Shown in pieces: positions 9,141 to 17,924 of a stretch of DNA of 64,000 bases; the stretch's first letter is position 1; each line of letters starts with the position of its first letter. The stretch is from Bacteroidales bacterium (GTDB lineage: Bacteria; Bacteroidota; Bacteroidia; Bacteroidales; UBA932). The DNA is taken from NCBI GenBank assembly GCA_017938925.1, contig JAGBAO010000014.1:25457-89456 (forward strand), in the 5' to 3' direction. The notes beneath the pieces were generated by a model. It was not told where the DNA came from, made no database searches, and saw nothing but the letters and a program-made list of their open reading frames with translations. A program made the position numbers and the translations under genes.

Positions 9141-10562
9141 TCAGAATTTTATTCTTGAATATTTCGCAGAAAGGTAGATGGTGCGGGCAAGAAGATGGGC
9201 GAAATATGCAGCCATCAGGATGTGCATCGCCAGGACATCGTGGCGGAAGGCAGCTGTCTGAGTGGCGATTTCAGTCCGTATCGCCGGGATATGGTCCAGA
9301 CAGGCCATTCCGACGAGCCATACTCCGGCAAAGGCCACGACCGCCCAAAGCATCGCATTGCGGATCTCCTTAGAGGCTGTCGCACCTATATATATGCCGT
9401 CCCACGTGAAGGCGGCACAGCCTATCACCGGCATGAGCAGGAGCCATGGCATGAACTCGCGGGACTGCTCGATCACCGCAGCGTCGGAAGTCATGATCCG
9501 GAGCATCGGCACGCCGGCAAACTGATATATCCCCATGAATATCACCGCAATAGCCATGCTCCACACGAAAGTCCACTTCACGGTCTGACGCAGCATCGGG
9601 CCATCTTTTGCACCTATATATCTTCCAGTCAGAGCCTCCCCTGCATATGCGAAACCGTCCGTGAAATATGAGAAGATCATCAGAAGTTTCATCAGGATGG
9701 AACTGACTGCCAGCAGAAGGTCACCATAGCGGGCGGAGATGGTGGTGAAGCCTATATATATTGCTATGAAACAGAGGGACCTGACAAAAAGGTCGGTGTT
9801 CATCACGAAGAAGCGGCGGGTCTCTGCACCTGCGAAAGTTTCCCTAAGGTCGGTTACGGACAGGGTGGATATGGTGCTGCGCACATATTTGAATGCCAGC
9901 AGGAGGAGGGCTGTCAGGAGTCCGGAATATTGGGCCACGACAGTTCCTGCCGCTATTCCGTTGAAACCCATAGGGGTGAGAAGCCACCTTATGTTTCCGT
10001 CCGGACTTCCGGCTGGGATGCCGAGGGCAAGTACTATGCTAATAAGCACATTCATTCCGTTCACGACAAAGTCCGTCACCATCGGGCTCACGCTGTCCTG
10101 CATGCCTATGAACCAGCCTTTGAACGCCATCAGGCTGAGAGTAGCCGGAGCCGCCCATATCCTTATGAAGAAATATTCCGAAGCCAGGTCCCGCACCTCG
10201 GGAGTGCAGTCCACCACGAGGAAGGCTGCCTTGACGAATATCCACTGGATTGCTATCAGAGCCAGGGCACAGGCGAGCGATATGCCGAGGGCCCTGGTCA
10301 GGATCCTTGCACACTCCTTTCTGTCACCCTTTCCGAAGGCCTGCGCCGTCAGTCCGCCTGTTCCGACGCGAAGAAAACCGAAATTCCAGTAGAGCAGGTC
10401 AAAGAGCATCGTGCCTATGGCGATTCCGCCGATCATGGTCGCCACCGCCCCGTCCAGATGGCCGGCCACGGCGACATCCACCATTCCCACAATCGGGACG
10501 GTTATGTTGGCAAGGATGCTGGGAATTGCCAGTTTCAGTATGTCTCTGTTGATTGCTTTCAT
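9141..10562 (-). CDS. MATE-family multidrug/Na+ antiporter (DinF-like)
   Basis: A 473-residue, twelve-segment exporter of the MATE family. The N-terminus MKAINRDILKLAIPSILANI and the segment PIVGMVDVAVAGHL are typical of DinF-like members, as is GFLRVGTGGLTAQAFG at the second helix pair. MATE proteins export cationic drugs or metabolites using Na+ or H+. I chose ATG 10562; ATG 10571 would start inside a repeat hairpin (10570-10590), and longer upstream frames overlap rsgA. rsgA ends 32 bp upstream on the same strand. The substrate is not predictable. Confidence 0.9.
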   Translation of the reverse strand: MKAINRDILKLAIPSILANITVPIVGMVDVAVAGHLDGAVATMIGGIAIGTMLFDLLYWNFGFLRVGTGGLTAQAFGKGDRKECARILTRALGISLACALALIAIQWIFVKAAFLVVDCTPEVRDLASEYFFIRIWAAPATLSLMAFKGWFIGMQDSVSPMVTDFVVNGMNVLISIVLALGIPAGSPDGNIRWLLTPMGFNGIAAGTVVAQYSGLLTALLLLAFKYVRSTISTLSVTDLRETFAGAETRRFFVMNTDLFVRSLCFIAIYIGFTTISARYGDLLLAVSSILMKLLMIFSYFTDGFAYAGEALTGRYIGAKDGPMLRQTVKWTFVWSMAIAVIFMGIYQFAGVPMLRIMTSDAAVIEQSREFMPWLLLMPVIGCAAFTWDGIYIGATASKEIRNAMLWAVVAFAGVWLVGMACLDHIPAIRTEIATQTAAFRHDVLAMHILMAAYFAHLLARTIYLSAKYSRIKF

Positions 10563-10567
10563 AAACG

Positions 10568-10592
10568 TCATTGCCGGCCTGACCGGCAATCT
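10568..10592. repeat. GTCAT-NNCCGG hairpin (family 4), rsgA/MATE gap
   Basis: The stem ATTGCCGG (10570-10577) pairs with CCGGCAAT (10583-10590) around CCTGA, flanked by GTC and CTT. The same frame with different but matching stems occurs at 46112-46137 (ATCCCCGG) and 62109-62134 (ATTCCCGG). It falls just downstream of the rsgA stop on the minus strand. There is no U-run, so a terminator role is weak. Confidence 0.7.
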
Positions 10593-10593
10593 T

Positions 10594-11679
10594 CTACCTG
10601 TATTTGCCTTCCTCTTCCAGCATGCCGAGATACGAAGAATAGCGGTCATATGTGATGTCGCCGTTCTCCACAGCCTCCTTGACGGCACATCCCGGCTCAT
10701 GAGTATGGGTGCAAGGGGTGAAGCGGCAGTCCTGTGCAGCCTTCAGCATCTCAGGGAAATAAAGAGCTATCTCCTCCTTCTTCAGGTCCACCAGGCCGAA
10801 GCCTCTCAGACCAGGGGTGTCCACGATGAAGCCGCCTGTAGCCAGGGAATACATCTCATAGAAGGTCGTGGTGTGGCGTCCCTGTTCGTGTGCATCCGAA
10901 ATCTCGCCCACACGCGGTTCCAGAGCCGGATCAAGAGCCTTTATCAGCGACGACTTGCCCACTCCGGAGACTCCGGAAAAGAGCGAGACGACCGGTTTCG
11001 AAGGATCATATTCCGGGTTCGGCGTCCCGTCAGGCAGAATCCTTCCGGCCACCATATCCCTGAGCATATCCACACCCTGGCCTGTGTGAGCCGAAAGTTC
11101 GATGACAGGATATCCGGCACCCTCATATATCTCATGGAAGGCCACCCTCATGTCCTCGTGCTCGGGGCCATACAGGTCGCACTTGTTCAGGACTATCACA
11201 GGCGGCACGTTATAGACCTCGCAGGTCACCAGAAGCCTGTCCAGGAACGGAAGCTTGACCTGTGGAAAGTCCAGGGTCACCACCAGGAAGGCCCTGTCCA
11301 GATTGGAGGCGATGATATGGGACTGACGCGAAAGGTTTGTGGATTTGCGGATTATATAATTGGCGCGGGGGGTAACCGACGTGATTGCCGCAGGGTTTTC
11401 CAGGTTCAGATAGTCCAGCGGGTAGCTTCTTCCGTCTGTATCTTGAATGGTCTGACCGGCGGAACTATCATACGGCTCTTTGCACATCAGAGCGTCCTCC
11501 GGAATGTCCGCCTCGAAGGTCACCCTGTCGCCGACAGCCACAGGATTTGTCGCAGTGCTTCCCTTCAGGCGGATCTTTCCTCTGAGCACCGCCGGGAAAA
11601 GATTCCACTGGGGCAATTGAGCCAGCATGTAGTGGCTTCCCGTATGTTTGACTACCGTCGCTTCTCCTTTAACTGTCAT
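10594..11679 (-). CDS. rsgA: Ribosome small-subunit GTPase A
   Basis: A 361-residue late 30S assembly GTPase that checks decoding-site maturation. It has an N-terminal OB fold (about 1-85), then a circularly permuted GTPase domain in which the NKxD motif (VLNKCDLYG) precedes the P-loop (GVSGVGKSSLI) and DTPG (VDTPGLRGFG). The C-terminal zinc knuckle is CRFTPCTHTHEPGC. Length and order match RsgA/YjeQ. The start MTVKGEATVV is the only sensible one. A minus-strand -7 element lies at 11850-11857, about 170 bp upstream, beyond a family-2 repeat array that would form part of the leader. Confidence 0.97.
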   Translation of the reverse strand: MTVKGEATVVKHTGSHYMLAQLPQWNLFPAVLRGKIRLKGSTATNPVAVGDRVTFEADIPEDALMCKEPYDSSAGQTIQDTDGRSYPLDYLNLENPAAITSVTPRANYIIRKSTNLSRQSHIIASNLDRAFLVVTLDFPQVKLPFLDRLLVTCEVYNVPPVIVLNKCDLYGPEHEDMRVAFHEIYEGAGYPVIELSAHTGQGVDMLRDMVAGRILPDGTPNPEYDPSKPVVSLFSGVSGVGKSSLIKALDPALEPRVGEISDAHEQGRHTTTFYEMYSLATGGFIVDTPGLRGFGLVDLKKEEIALYFPEMLKAAQDCRFTPCTHTHEPGCAVKEAVENGDITYDRYSSYLGMLEEEGKYR

Positions 11680-11700
11680 ATATTCCTTTTTTTACCTTCG

Positions 11701-11829
11701 TCCGGGATTTACCCCGTTTCTCCGGATAACACCGTCTTTTTGGTGCCTTCGTCCTGGATTTACCCCGATTTTCCGGACAGCGTCTGCTTTTAAAGGGTGG
11801 TAATCCGGGGGTACCTTAGTTTTTCCGAA
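11701..11829. repeat. Family-2 palindromic triplet upstream of rsgA
   Basis: Hairpins of 26 bp begin at 11701, 11752 and 11804 (periods 51 and 52). Units one and two share GGATTTACCCCG in the loop side and end TCCGGA. The third (TCCGGGGGTACC ... TTTTTCCGAA) is degenerate. It lies between the rsgA start and its likely promoter, so it would be transcribed in the rsgA 5' leader. Confidence 0.8.
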
Positions 11830-11849
11830 CGAGAGGAAATGATGGACTG

Positions 11850-11878
11850 CAAAGATAATGAAATATTCATTACCTTTG
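11850..11878. promoter_or_regulatory. Divergent -7 elements for rsgA and the prenyl synthase gene
   Basis: CAAAGATA at 11850-11857 reads TATCTTTG on the minus strand, facing rsgA. TACCTTTG at 11871-11878 faces the prenyl diphosphate synthase gene, 29 bp from its ATG. Both match TAnnTTTG. Upstream TTG boxes are not obvious for either. Confidence 0.55.
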
Positions 11879-11906
11879 TAGGATTGAGCATAAGCATATA
11901 TACGAC

Positions 11907-12893
11907 ATGATACAGGAAAAACACATCGAAGAGGCTCTTAAGGAGCTGTTTGCGAACCTCAGGTTCACTGCCGAACCCGCAGGATTGTATGACCCGCTCA
12001 GATATATGATGGAGATCGGAGGCAAAAGGATCAGACCCCGCCTCTGTCTGACGGCATATTCCCTTTTCAAGGACAGTTTCTCTGAGGAGATCCTCTCCCC
12101 TGCCGCTGCGCTTGAGGTGTTCCACAGCTTCACCCTCATCCACGACGACATCATGGACAAGGCTGACGTCCGCCGTGGAGTGCCGACTGTGTACCGCAAA
12201 TGGGACGAGAACACTGCCATCCTTTCGGGAGACGTGATGTCCATCGAGAGCTACAAGCTCATCTCCAAGGCTCCGGCTAATGTGCTCCCAGAGGTGCTGG
12301 AGCTGTTTTCTGAGACAGCCGCAGAGGTGTGCGAGGGACAGCAGTATGACATGGATTTCGAGAACATGCAGCAGGTGCCGATGGCGGACTATATGAAGAT
12401 GATAGGTCTGAAGACCGCAGTGCTCATCGCCTGTGCTGCCAAGATGGGTGCAATCATCGGAGGCGCTTCGGCCCGGCAGTGCGACCTTCTGTATAAGTTC
12501 GGATACGATGTGGGACTTGCATTCCAGATGGCTGACGACTGGCTGGACACATTCGGAGATCCGGCCGTGTTCGGGAAGGCTATCGGAGGTGACATCCTCA
12601 ACAACAAGAAGACCTGGCTGATGATCCGCGCCCTTGAGAAGGCCTCGCAGAAGGAGTATGAGGCCCTGCAGCTGGCCATGGCCCTGCCTGTCGACACTGA
12701 CAAGCAGAAGGCTGTGAAGATAGCTGCCGTCAAGAGCATATATGACAGTCTCAATGTGGGAGAGGACGCTAAGAAGGAAATAGTGCGTCTGCATGAGCAG
12801 GCCATGGGATATGTGGCTGAGCTTGGACTGACGCCCGACTGCACGGCGCTGCTGAAGAATTATGCCGCCGCACTGATCGGACGAAAGAAATAG
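11907..12893 (+). CDS. All-trans polyprenyl diphosphate synthase
   Basis: A 328-residue isoprenoid chain elongation enzyme that condenses isopentenyl diphosphate onto an allylic primer. The first Asp-rich motif is HDDIMDKADVRRG (Asp80-Asp81) with the following Arg pair, and the second is MADDWLDTFGD (Asp210-Asp211). GGKRIRPRL near residue 38 is the diphosphate-binding Lys/Arg region. The product may be the side chain of menaquinone or a C15-C20 precursor; chain length cannot be set from the motif alone. It is followed after 13 bp by the U32 family gene on the same strand. Confidence 0.93.
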   Translation: MIQEKHIEEALKELFANLRFTAEPAGLYDPLRYMMEIGGKRIRPRLCLTAYSLFKDSFSEEILSPAAALEVFHSFTLIHDDIMDKADVRRGVPTVYRKWDENTAILSGDVMSIESYKLISKAPANVLPEVLELFSETAAEVCEGQQYDMDFENMQQVPMADYMKMIGLKTAVLIACAAKMGAIIGGASARQCDLLYKFGYDVGLAFQMADDWLDTFGDPAVFGKAIGGDILNNKKTWLMIRALEKASQKEYEALQLAMALPVDTDKQKAVKIAAVKSIYDSLNVGEDAKKEIVRLHEQAMGYVAELGLTPDCTALLKNYAAALIGRKK

Positions 12894-12906
12894 AGGAACA
12901 ACGAAA

Positions 12907-14280
12907 ATGAAACAGAAAGATATTTTGAGCAAAGGGAAGGATTTGGCCAGATCCTTGGAGATAATGGCGCCGGCGGGCAATTTCGAGTGTCTGCAGGCGG
13001 CGATACAGGGCGGAGCGGACTCCGTATATTTCGGAGTCGAGAAGCTGAACATGCGTTCGCACTCGGCCAACAACTTCAAGATGACGGACCTCGCTGAGAT
13101 CGTGCGCATATGCTCGGAGCATGGGGTCAAGACATATCTCACACTGAACATTGTCCTGTACAACGAGGATATCGAGGACATGAAACGCACCCTTGAGGCG
13201 GCAAAGGCTGCCGGGGTGACTGCCGTGATCGCTTCCGACATGGCTGCCATCATGTATGCCCGTCAGATAGGCGTGGAGGTGCATATATCCACACAACTCA
13301 GCATATCCAACGCCGAGGCCCTGCGATTCTATGCCCAGTTCGCCGACGTGATCGTGCTGGCACGAGAGCTGAACCTCGGTCAGGTCAAGGAGATCAAGGC
13401 AATCATCGACCGCGACCAGATCTGCGGACCATCAGGACGTCTGGTGGAGATCGAGATGTTCGCCCACGGAGCACTCTGCATGGCCATTTCAGGGAAGTGC
13501 TATCTCAGTCTCCACGAATACGGGGCTTCCGCGAACCGCGGTTCATGCTACCAGATCTGCCGCCGTGCATACGACGTGCGCGACAGGGAGACGGGAGGGG
13601 AACTGACCGTGGACAACAAATACATAATGTCACCTAAGGACCTCTGCACCATAGAGTTCATGGACAAGATCATCGATGCGGGAGTGACAGTCTTCAAAAT
13701 CGAGGGACGCGCCCGCTCGGCTGAATATGTGAAGAGGGTGGCATCATGCTACCGCCGTGCTGCGGATGCCGTGTGCGAAGGGACATATACCCCAGAGCTG
13801 GGAGCCGCGCTGAAGAAGGAGCTGAGCGACGTATTCAACAGAGGATTCTGGGACGGATACTATCAGGGAGCGCGCCTGGGCGAATGGAGCGAGGTGTACG
13901 GAAGCTCTGCCGCACGCAAGAAGGCATACTGCGGCAAGGTGACCAACTGGTTCGGCAAGCTCGGAGTTGCGGAAATCCTTGTGGAATCATATTCCTTGAA
14001 GGTCGGAGACAAGATCCTGATCATAGGCCCGACTTCCGGCTGTGTGGAATACACTGTCCCTGAGATCCGCGTGGACCTCAAACCTGTGCAGGAGGCATCC
14101 AAAGGAGTGTTCTGCTCGATTCCGATCGACTGGAGCAAGGTGGTGCCGGGTGCACGTGAGGAAGCTCTCGGACTGTGCGGGGACGGCTGCAGCGAAACCG
14201 CCTGCAAGGCCATTGAGGTGACCCGCCTGCGCCGCTCGGACAAGGTCTATATCTGGGCTGAGGAACAGTCCGACATCTAA
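12907..14280 (+). CDS. Peptidase U32-family protein (TrhP/YegQ-like)
   Basis: A 457-residue member of the U32 family. It starts with an (alpha/beta) barrel region (LEIMAPAGNFECLQAAIQGG) and carries the family signature EMFAHGALCMAISGKCYLS with the conserved Cys set continuing through NRGSCYQICRRAYD. A C-terminal beta-barrel domain follows (about 360-440). E. coli TrhP and RlhA of this family take part in prephenate-dependent 5-hydroxylation of tRNA uridine or rRNA cytidine; older annotations say collagenase-like protease. It is likely co-transcribed with the prenyl synthase. The tRNA-modification role is inference from family. Confidence 0.88.
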   Translation: MKQKDILSKGKDLARSLEIMAPAGNFECLQAAIQGGADSVYFGVEKLNMRSHSANNFKMTDLAEIVRICSEHGVKTYLTLNIVLYNEDIEDMKRTLEAAKAAGVTAVIASDMAAIMYARQIGVEVHISTQLSISNAEALRFYAQFADVIVLARELNLGQVKEIKAIIDRDQICGPSGRLVEIEMFAHGALCMAISGKCYLSLHEYGASANRGSCYQICRRAYDVRDRETGGELTVDNKYIMSPKDLCTIEFMDKIIDAGVTVFKIEGRARSAEYVKRVASCYRRAADAVCEGTYTPELGAALKKELSDVFNRGFWDGYYQGARLGEWSEVYGSSAARKKAYCGKVTNWFGKLGVAEILVESYSLKVGDKILIIGPTSGCVEYTVPEIRVDLKPVQEASKGVFCSIPIDWSKVVPGAREEALGLCGDGCSETACKAIEVTRLRRSDKVYIWAEEQSDI

Positions 14281-14318
14281 CCTGATTTTCACAAGGTGTT
14301 TTTTTAAAAAAAGTTGTG

Positions 14319-15077
14319 ATGAAAGGAATCGGAATATTTATGACGGTGCTGATGGCCTTTGTGGCATGTGAGTCCGGCCTGTTCGGAGAAAAGGGCAACG
14401 GAGTTTCTGTGACCAGGGAGATTGAGGTCGGGGAATTCAGCAGGATCGACGTGCCTGATTTTGTGGATGTCCGTTACACTCAGACCACGGACGGTCAGAG
14501 CGTCACCCTGACATGCGACGGCAATCTGATCGAGCGTTTTGCAATCACGGTTAAAAGCGGTACACTCGTGGTGGCGACCAAGCCGTCACTCTCTCTGATA
14601 ACCAAGACCGACACATACGTCACAGTCTGCTCCCCGGTCCTCACCGGTGTTGACCTGTCAGGCTCGGGAGACCTATATATAAACGGTCCTTTATCTGTCG
14701 AAGGTGACTTCAGCGCAGACCTGTCCGGATCGGGAGATCTGAAGGTTGACGGACACATCACGGCAGAAAGCATCAGTATTCAGTTGAGCGGAAGCGGCGA
14801 TGCATCAGTAGCCGGCATGACCGCGACAGATGCCGAATTTGAGACCAGCGGAAGCGGAGACATCAACGCCAGACAGGTGACAGCGGAAAAGGTACACGTT
14901 TCAAGTTCAGGCAGCGGTGACTGCACCCTCGGCCTGAAGGATTCCGGAAGTCTGGACATCCAGTTATCCGGAAGCGGCGACGTGACTCTCAGCGGAACAG
15001 CCCGCGCCATAATGAGCATATCTCAGACCGGAAGCGGGGACTTTGACATGCGGGGCCTTTCACTTTCCGGAATATAA
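14319..15077 (+). CDS. DUF2807 (head GIN) beta-helix lipoprotein with SGSGD repeats
   Basis: A 252-residue exported protein. The signal sequence MKGIGIFMTVLMAFVAC predicts lipid attachment at Cys17. Residues about 30-120 are the DUF2807 head (GEFSRIDVPDFVDVRY), followed by seven turns each carrying SGSGD or TGSGD at roughly 20-residue spacing (SGSGDLYI, SGSGDLKV, SGSGDASV and so on), as expected for a short right-handed beta-helix. GTG at 14316 directly precedes ATG 14319, so I use the ATG. Function of the family is not known; cell-surface adhesion has been suggested. A terminator at 15099-15125 follows. Confidence 0.85.
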   Translation: MKGIGIFMTVLMAFVACESGLFGEKGNGVSVTREIEVGEFSRIDVPDFVDVRYTQTTDGQSVTLTCDGNLIERFAITVKSGTLVVATKPSLSLITKTDTYVTVCSPVLTGVDLSGSGDLYINGPLSVEGDFSADLSGSGDLKVDGHITAESISIQLSGSGDASVAGMTATDAEFETSGSGDINARQVTAEKVHVSSSGSGDCTLGLKDSGSLDIQLSGSGDVTLSGTARAIMSISQTGSGDFDMRGLSLSGI

Positions 15078-15098
15078 GATTCCGCTCCAAAGCATTTC

Positions 15099-15126
15099 AG
15101 CCACTCCTTTTCGGGGTGGCTTTTTG
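15099..15126 (+). terminator. Terminator after the DUF2807 gene
   Basis: AGCCACTCC ... GGGGTGGCT forms a stem of about nine pairs around a TTTTC loop, followed by TTTTTG. It begins 22 bp after the stop codon. Confidence 0.8.
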
Positions 15127-15294
15127 TATGCGGGATGTTACTGTGGTAAAAACATTACGTTTTATCGTACATTCTTGGTACGGATTCGACCGTCTATGGG
15201 CCTGTGAGCTTGATTTTTCAAAATAGCCGAATACTTTTTCGGTAAACTGATAATCCTTCGGAACTTTGCTGTCCGAACAAATACTTAATGTGAT

Positions 15295-16194
15295 ATGGAA
15301 ACAGCAGAGAACAGCGAGATGGAGCAGAAGTATGTGGACATACTCAGCTTGGGTGGATTCAATGCCATCTTCGGAGACGAGAAAAACAAGGCGGAGGTGA
15401 TGACAATCATCAATGAACTTCTGCCGGAGCACAGGAAGGTGGTGGAAATCGATTTCATGCCCACCGAACAATTCGGACCGGTTATCGGATACAGCAAAGA
15501 CTTTCGTTATGATTTCAGATGCCGTGATTCCTCGGGGGTGGTATTTATCGTCGAGCTGCAGAAGTACTATGAGACGGCATGGTTCAAGAGATGCGTCAGT
15601 TATGCAAGCAGAGCATACGACAGACAGAACAAAAGCGGAGAGGATTATGACGTTCCTCCTGTATATCTGATCGGATTGATGGGAGTGCCGATCATGCATC
15701 CGGACAAGGAATATTGGAAGGACAAGTATATTTCTGAATATACTTTCAGGGAAAAAGATTGTCATGACTTGCTTGAAGAGACAATTGTGATTATATTTGC
15801 CGAGCTGACGAAGTTTGACAAGAGCGAGGAAGAGTGCCTGACCCGGCAGGACAGGATGCTGTATCTGCTGAAGAACTCCGGCAAGTTGAGAGTCCCTCCG
15901 GCATGGTCGGAACAGGAAAACTACACAGAACTCCTCAACGCTTGTCATATAGATGATTTCAGCGAGGAGAAACGCAATAAATACGACAGTGACATGTACG
16001 ACGAGAAACGACGCAAAGGCGAAATGAAGGCCGCCATTGAAATGGGCATGGCAGAAGGTCTGGCTACGGGACGTGAGGAAGGAAGAGAGGAAGAAAAGCG
16101 GAATAATGCCTTAAAGTTCAAACAACTGGGAGTAGCAATCGAGACTATTTCTCAGGCGACGGGGTTGTCTGTGGAGGAGATTGAAGCTTTATAA
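15295..16194 (+). CDS. Rpn-family PD-(D/E)XK nuclease / putative transposase
   Basis: A 299-residue protein of the Rpn (recombination-promoting nuclease, PDDEXK_2) family. The N-terminal segment GGFNAIFGDEKNKAEVMTII and the core YDFRCRDSSGVVFIVELQKY contain the expected Asp and the (E)xQ/K-type active-site strand. The C-terminus is charged and repetitive (GREEGREEEKRNN). Family members are DNA endonucleases linked to recombination, and are often annotated as transposases. ATG 15295 follows a roughly 200-bp gap in which I see no clear promoter. A terminator (16220-16254) and a pair of family-3 hairpins (16259-16371) lie directly downstream. Confidence 0.85.
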   Translation: METAENSEMEQKYVDILSLGGFNAIFGDEKNKAEVMTIINELLPEHRKVVEIDFMPTEQFGPVIGYSKDFRYDFRCRDSSGVVFIVELQKYYETAWFKRCVSYASRAYDRQNKSGEDYDVPPVYLIGLMGVPIMHPDKEYWKDKYISEYTFREKDCHDLLEETIVIIFAELTKFDKSEEECLTRQDRMLYLLKNSGKLRVPPAWSEQENYTELLNACHIDDFSEEKRNKYDSDMYDEKRRKGEMKAAIEMGMAEGLATGREEGREEEKRNNALKFKQLGVAIETISQATGLSVEEIEAL

Positions 16195-16219
16195 TAGTTT
16201 ACCCTGACTCATATCGAAG

Positions 16220-16254
16220 GCGGAAAGCGGTTGATGACTGTTTTCCGCTTTTTG
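16220..16254 (+). terminator. Terminator after the Rpn gene
   Basis: GCGGAAA (16220-16226) pairs with TTTCCGC (16242-16248), followed by TTTTTG. It is placed 26 bp after the stop codon at 16194. Confidence 0.7.
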
Positions 16255-16258
16255 TTTG

Positions 16259-16371
16259 CGGGTGATGCATAAGAATGCAGAGTTCGTGTAGCACCCGCAT
16301 GACTTTTCGGGATTTGAGCACCATTTTGAGGGCGGGTGATACATAAGAACGCAGAGTTCGTGTAGCACCCG
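16259..16371. repeat. Family-3 hairpin doublet, 39-35-39 (113 bp), downstream of the Rpn gene
   Basis: Two nearly identical 39-bp imperfect hairpins (16259-16297 and 16333-16371) start CGGGTGAT and end GTTCGTGTAGCACCCG, separated by 35 bp. The GTGTAGCACCCG arm is the same as in the two doublets flanking the RAYT cassette at 41347-41459 and 43864-43976, and the total length is identical. Here both hairpins are in the same orientation. The rest of the gap up to recO (16372-16467) shows nothing recognisable. Confidence 0.85.
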
Positions 16372-16467
16372 GTGAAATAGACCTTTGCAACATTTCAACT
16401 GCCCTGACCCACTGATTTTCTAAAACACTGATTTCAAAGGAGCTGAACGGGTTGTGCGAAGCACGAC

Positions 16468-17115
16468 TCAGGAAAAGAGGTCGCGGAGGACCTTGAGGGA
16501 GTTGATGTTGACCGAGGATTCGGTGTGGAATTCTATGTAGCGGAGGATCTCCTCGGCAATTTCATTTCTTACCGTGCCGTTGAGGGGGATGAGCATGGAC
16601 TCGGCGAAGGAGGTCTGCATGAAGCGTTCGACGGTGGGATAGTGATCGCCGACAAACGGCTGGAGATCACGGGATTCCGGACTGAAACCAAGGGCTACGG
16701 TGAGTTCGAGGAGAAACCTCAGATGGAAGTTGCTGAAGTCGTGCTGCACGGCGTCCAGCAGGAGGATATTCCTTTCGCACCATTCATAGAGGCCCTGTTC
16801 TGCCGCGCCTTCCTTGATGACCCTGTAGAGGACTTCGCTCATGAACATGGTCATGGAGTTCTTGAAGACGTTGCTTCGGATTCCGAGCAGAGGGTGACGT
16901 GCGGTGAGATTGCGGGCAGTGAATAAGGTGGATTTCGTGGACTCCTGCACATCGGCTTCCAGAATATTCAAGGGCAGAAAGAGCGACATCAGGCGTTTGC
17001 CTGCACCGCGCACAAGAAAACTTCGCCGCCCGTATTCCCTGCTGAGGGTGTGGACGACGATGGAATTCTCTCCAAACTTCGTGGTATGGAGAACTATCAG
17101 CTCCGTGTTTACCAT
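16468..17115 (-). CDS. recO: DNA repair protein RecO
   Basis: A 215-residue RecO, which loads RecA with RecR by displacing SSB during RecFOR repair. The N-terminal OB fold (residues 1-80) has VLHTTKFGENSIVVHTLSREYG and the basic segment LVRGAGKR; the rest is the helical domain. The usual CxxC zinc pair of many RecO proteins is absent; only WCERN remains, as seen in other Bacteroidota. ATG 17115 is chosen over a TTG two codons upstream. The C-terminus faces the Rpn gene and its repeats. Confidence 0.9.
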   Translation of the reverse strand: MVNTELIVLHTTKFGENSIVVHTLSREYGRRSFLVRGAGKRLMSLFLPLNILEADVQESTKSTLFTARNLTARHPLLGIRSNVFKNSMTMFMSEVLYRVIKEGAAEQGLYEWCERNILLLDAVQHDFSNFHLRFLLELTVALGFSPESRDLQPFVGDHYPTVERFMQTSFAESMLIPLNGTVRNEIAEEILRYIEFHTESSVNINSLKVLRDLFS

Positions 17116-17230
17116 AATCAATACGCACCAATATTCACAAAATCCTATCTCTCAGATACTTATCCTGTCTCGAAAACACTTACGGAAGTGAAGACGGAGT
17201 GACCTGAAGTCAAAGGACTGGAGGGAAGGG

Positions 17231-17863
17231 TCATTTATTGGATTTCAGCCAGGCGGCCATGGCGCGGAGAGCCTTGCCCCTGTGGGATATCTCGTTCTTC
17301 TGTTCCTCGGTTATGTCTGCCAGGGTCTGGCCGGGATACTCGTCAGCGATGAAGATAGGGTCATATCCGAAACCGCCGTTTCCTGACTTCTCACGGGCGA
17401 TCTCGCCTTCCAGGGTTCCTTCGAACATCTGGACCTTTCCGTCAATGATCAGGGTCACCACGCTCTTGAAGCGTGCACGGCGTGAGACCGGTTTTGTCTT
17501 CAATCCATATTCTGCCGCCATACGGGCAGACGTTTCAAGGGCCTGAAGTTCATAGAGTACCTTGTCCATGTTCTTGTTGAAGTCCTTGTCTTCTCCGGCA
17601 TAACGTGCGGTGTACACCCCTGGGGCACCTCCGAGAGCATCGACTTCAAGTCCGGTGTCGTCTGCAAAACAGTTGCAGCCGCACTTTTCATATAGATACT
17701 GAGCCTTCTGCAATGAGTTGGCTCTCAATGTATTTCCTGTTTCAGGAATACCCTCGGTAATACCGAAATCTGCGGGGGTAACGAGCTCGAATCCCTCGCC
17801 CAGAATCTCTGATGCTTCACGCAGTTTGCCGCTATTGCCCGTTGCAAATACCAATTTCATCAT
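17231..17863 (-). CDS. rdgB: XTP/dITP pyrophosphatase (RdgB/HAM1)
   Basis: A 210-residue house-cleaning enzyme that hydrolyses dITP, XTP and dHAPTP to monophosphates. It has the N-terminal substrate loop FATGNSGKLREA, the catalytic segment FADDTGLEVDALGGAPGVY, and the C-terminal FGYDPIF. Two consecutive ATG codons at 17863 and 17860 are possible starts. A minus-strand -7 element (TACCTTTG, 17898-17905) lies 35-45 bp upstream. Confidence 0.96.
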   Translation of the reverse strand: MMKLVFATGNSGKLREASEILGEGFELVTPADFGITEGIPETGNTLRANSLQKAQYLYEKCGCNCFADDTGLEVDALGGAPGVYTARYAGEDKDFNKNMDKVLYELQALETSARMAAEYGLKTKPVSRRARFKSVVTLIIDGKVQMFEGTLEGEIAREKSGNGGFGYDPIFIADEYPGQTLADITEEQKNEISHRGKALRAMAAWLKSNK

Positions 17864-17897
17864 AAAACTGCTTTATTATTACTACTAAAAACCGGTG

Positions 17898-17924
17898 CAA
17901 AGGTATAAAAATTTCATAACTTTG
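17898..17924. promoter_or_regulatory. Divergent -7 elements near rdgB
   Basis: CAAAGGTA at 17898-17905 reads TACCTTTG on the minus strand toward rdgB. TAACTTTG at 17917-17924 reads rightward, but its nearest gene on that strand starts 330 bp away at 18257, so the second is less certain. The rest of the 396-bp gap 17864-18256 holds a purine/GC-rich stretch without an open frame I trust (17940-18105) and a family-1 repeat (18108-18220). Confidence 0.45.

Noticed and set aside
10411-11793. A 460-codon plus-strand frame opposite rsgA
   Set aside because: rsgA on the other strand has all GTPase and zinc motifs; the plus-strand product has no recognisable feature and spans a repeat array.
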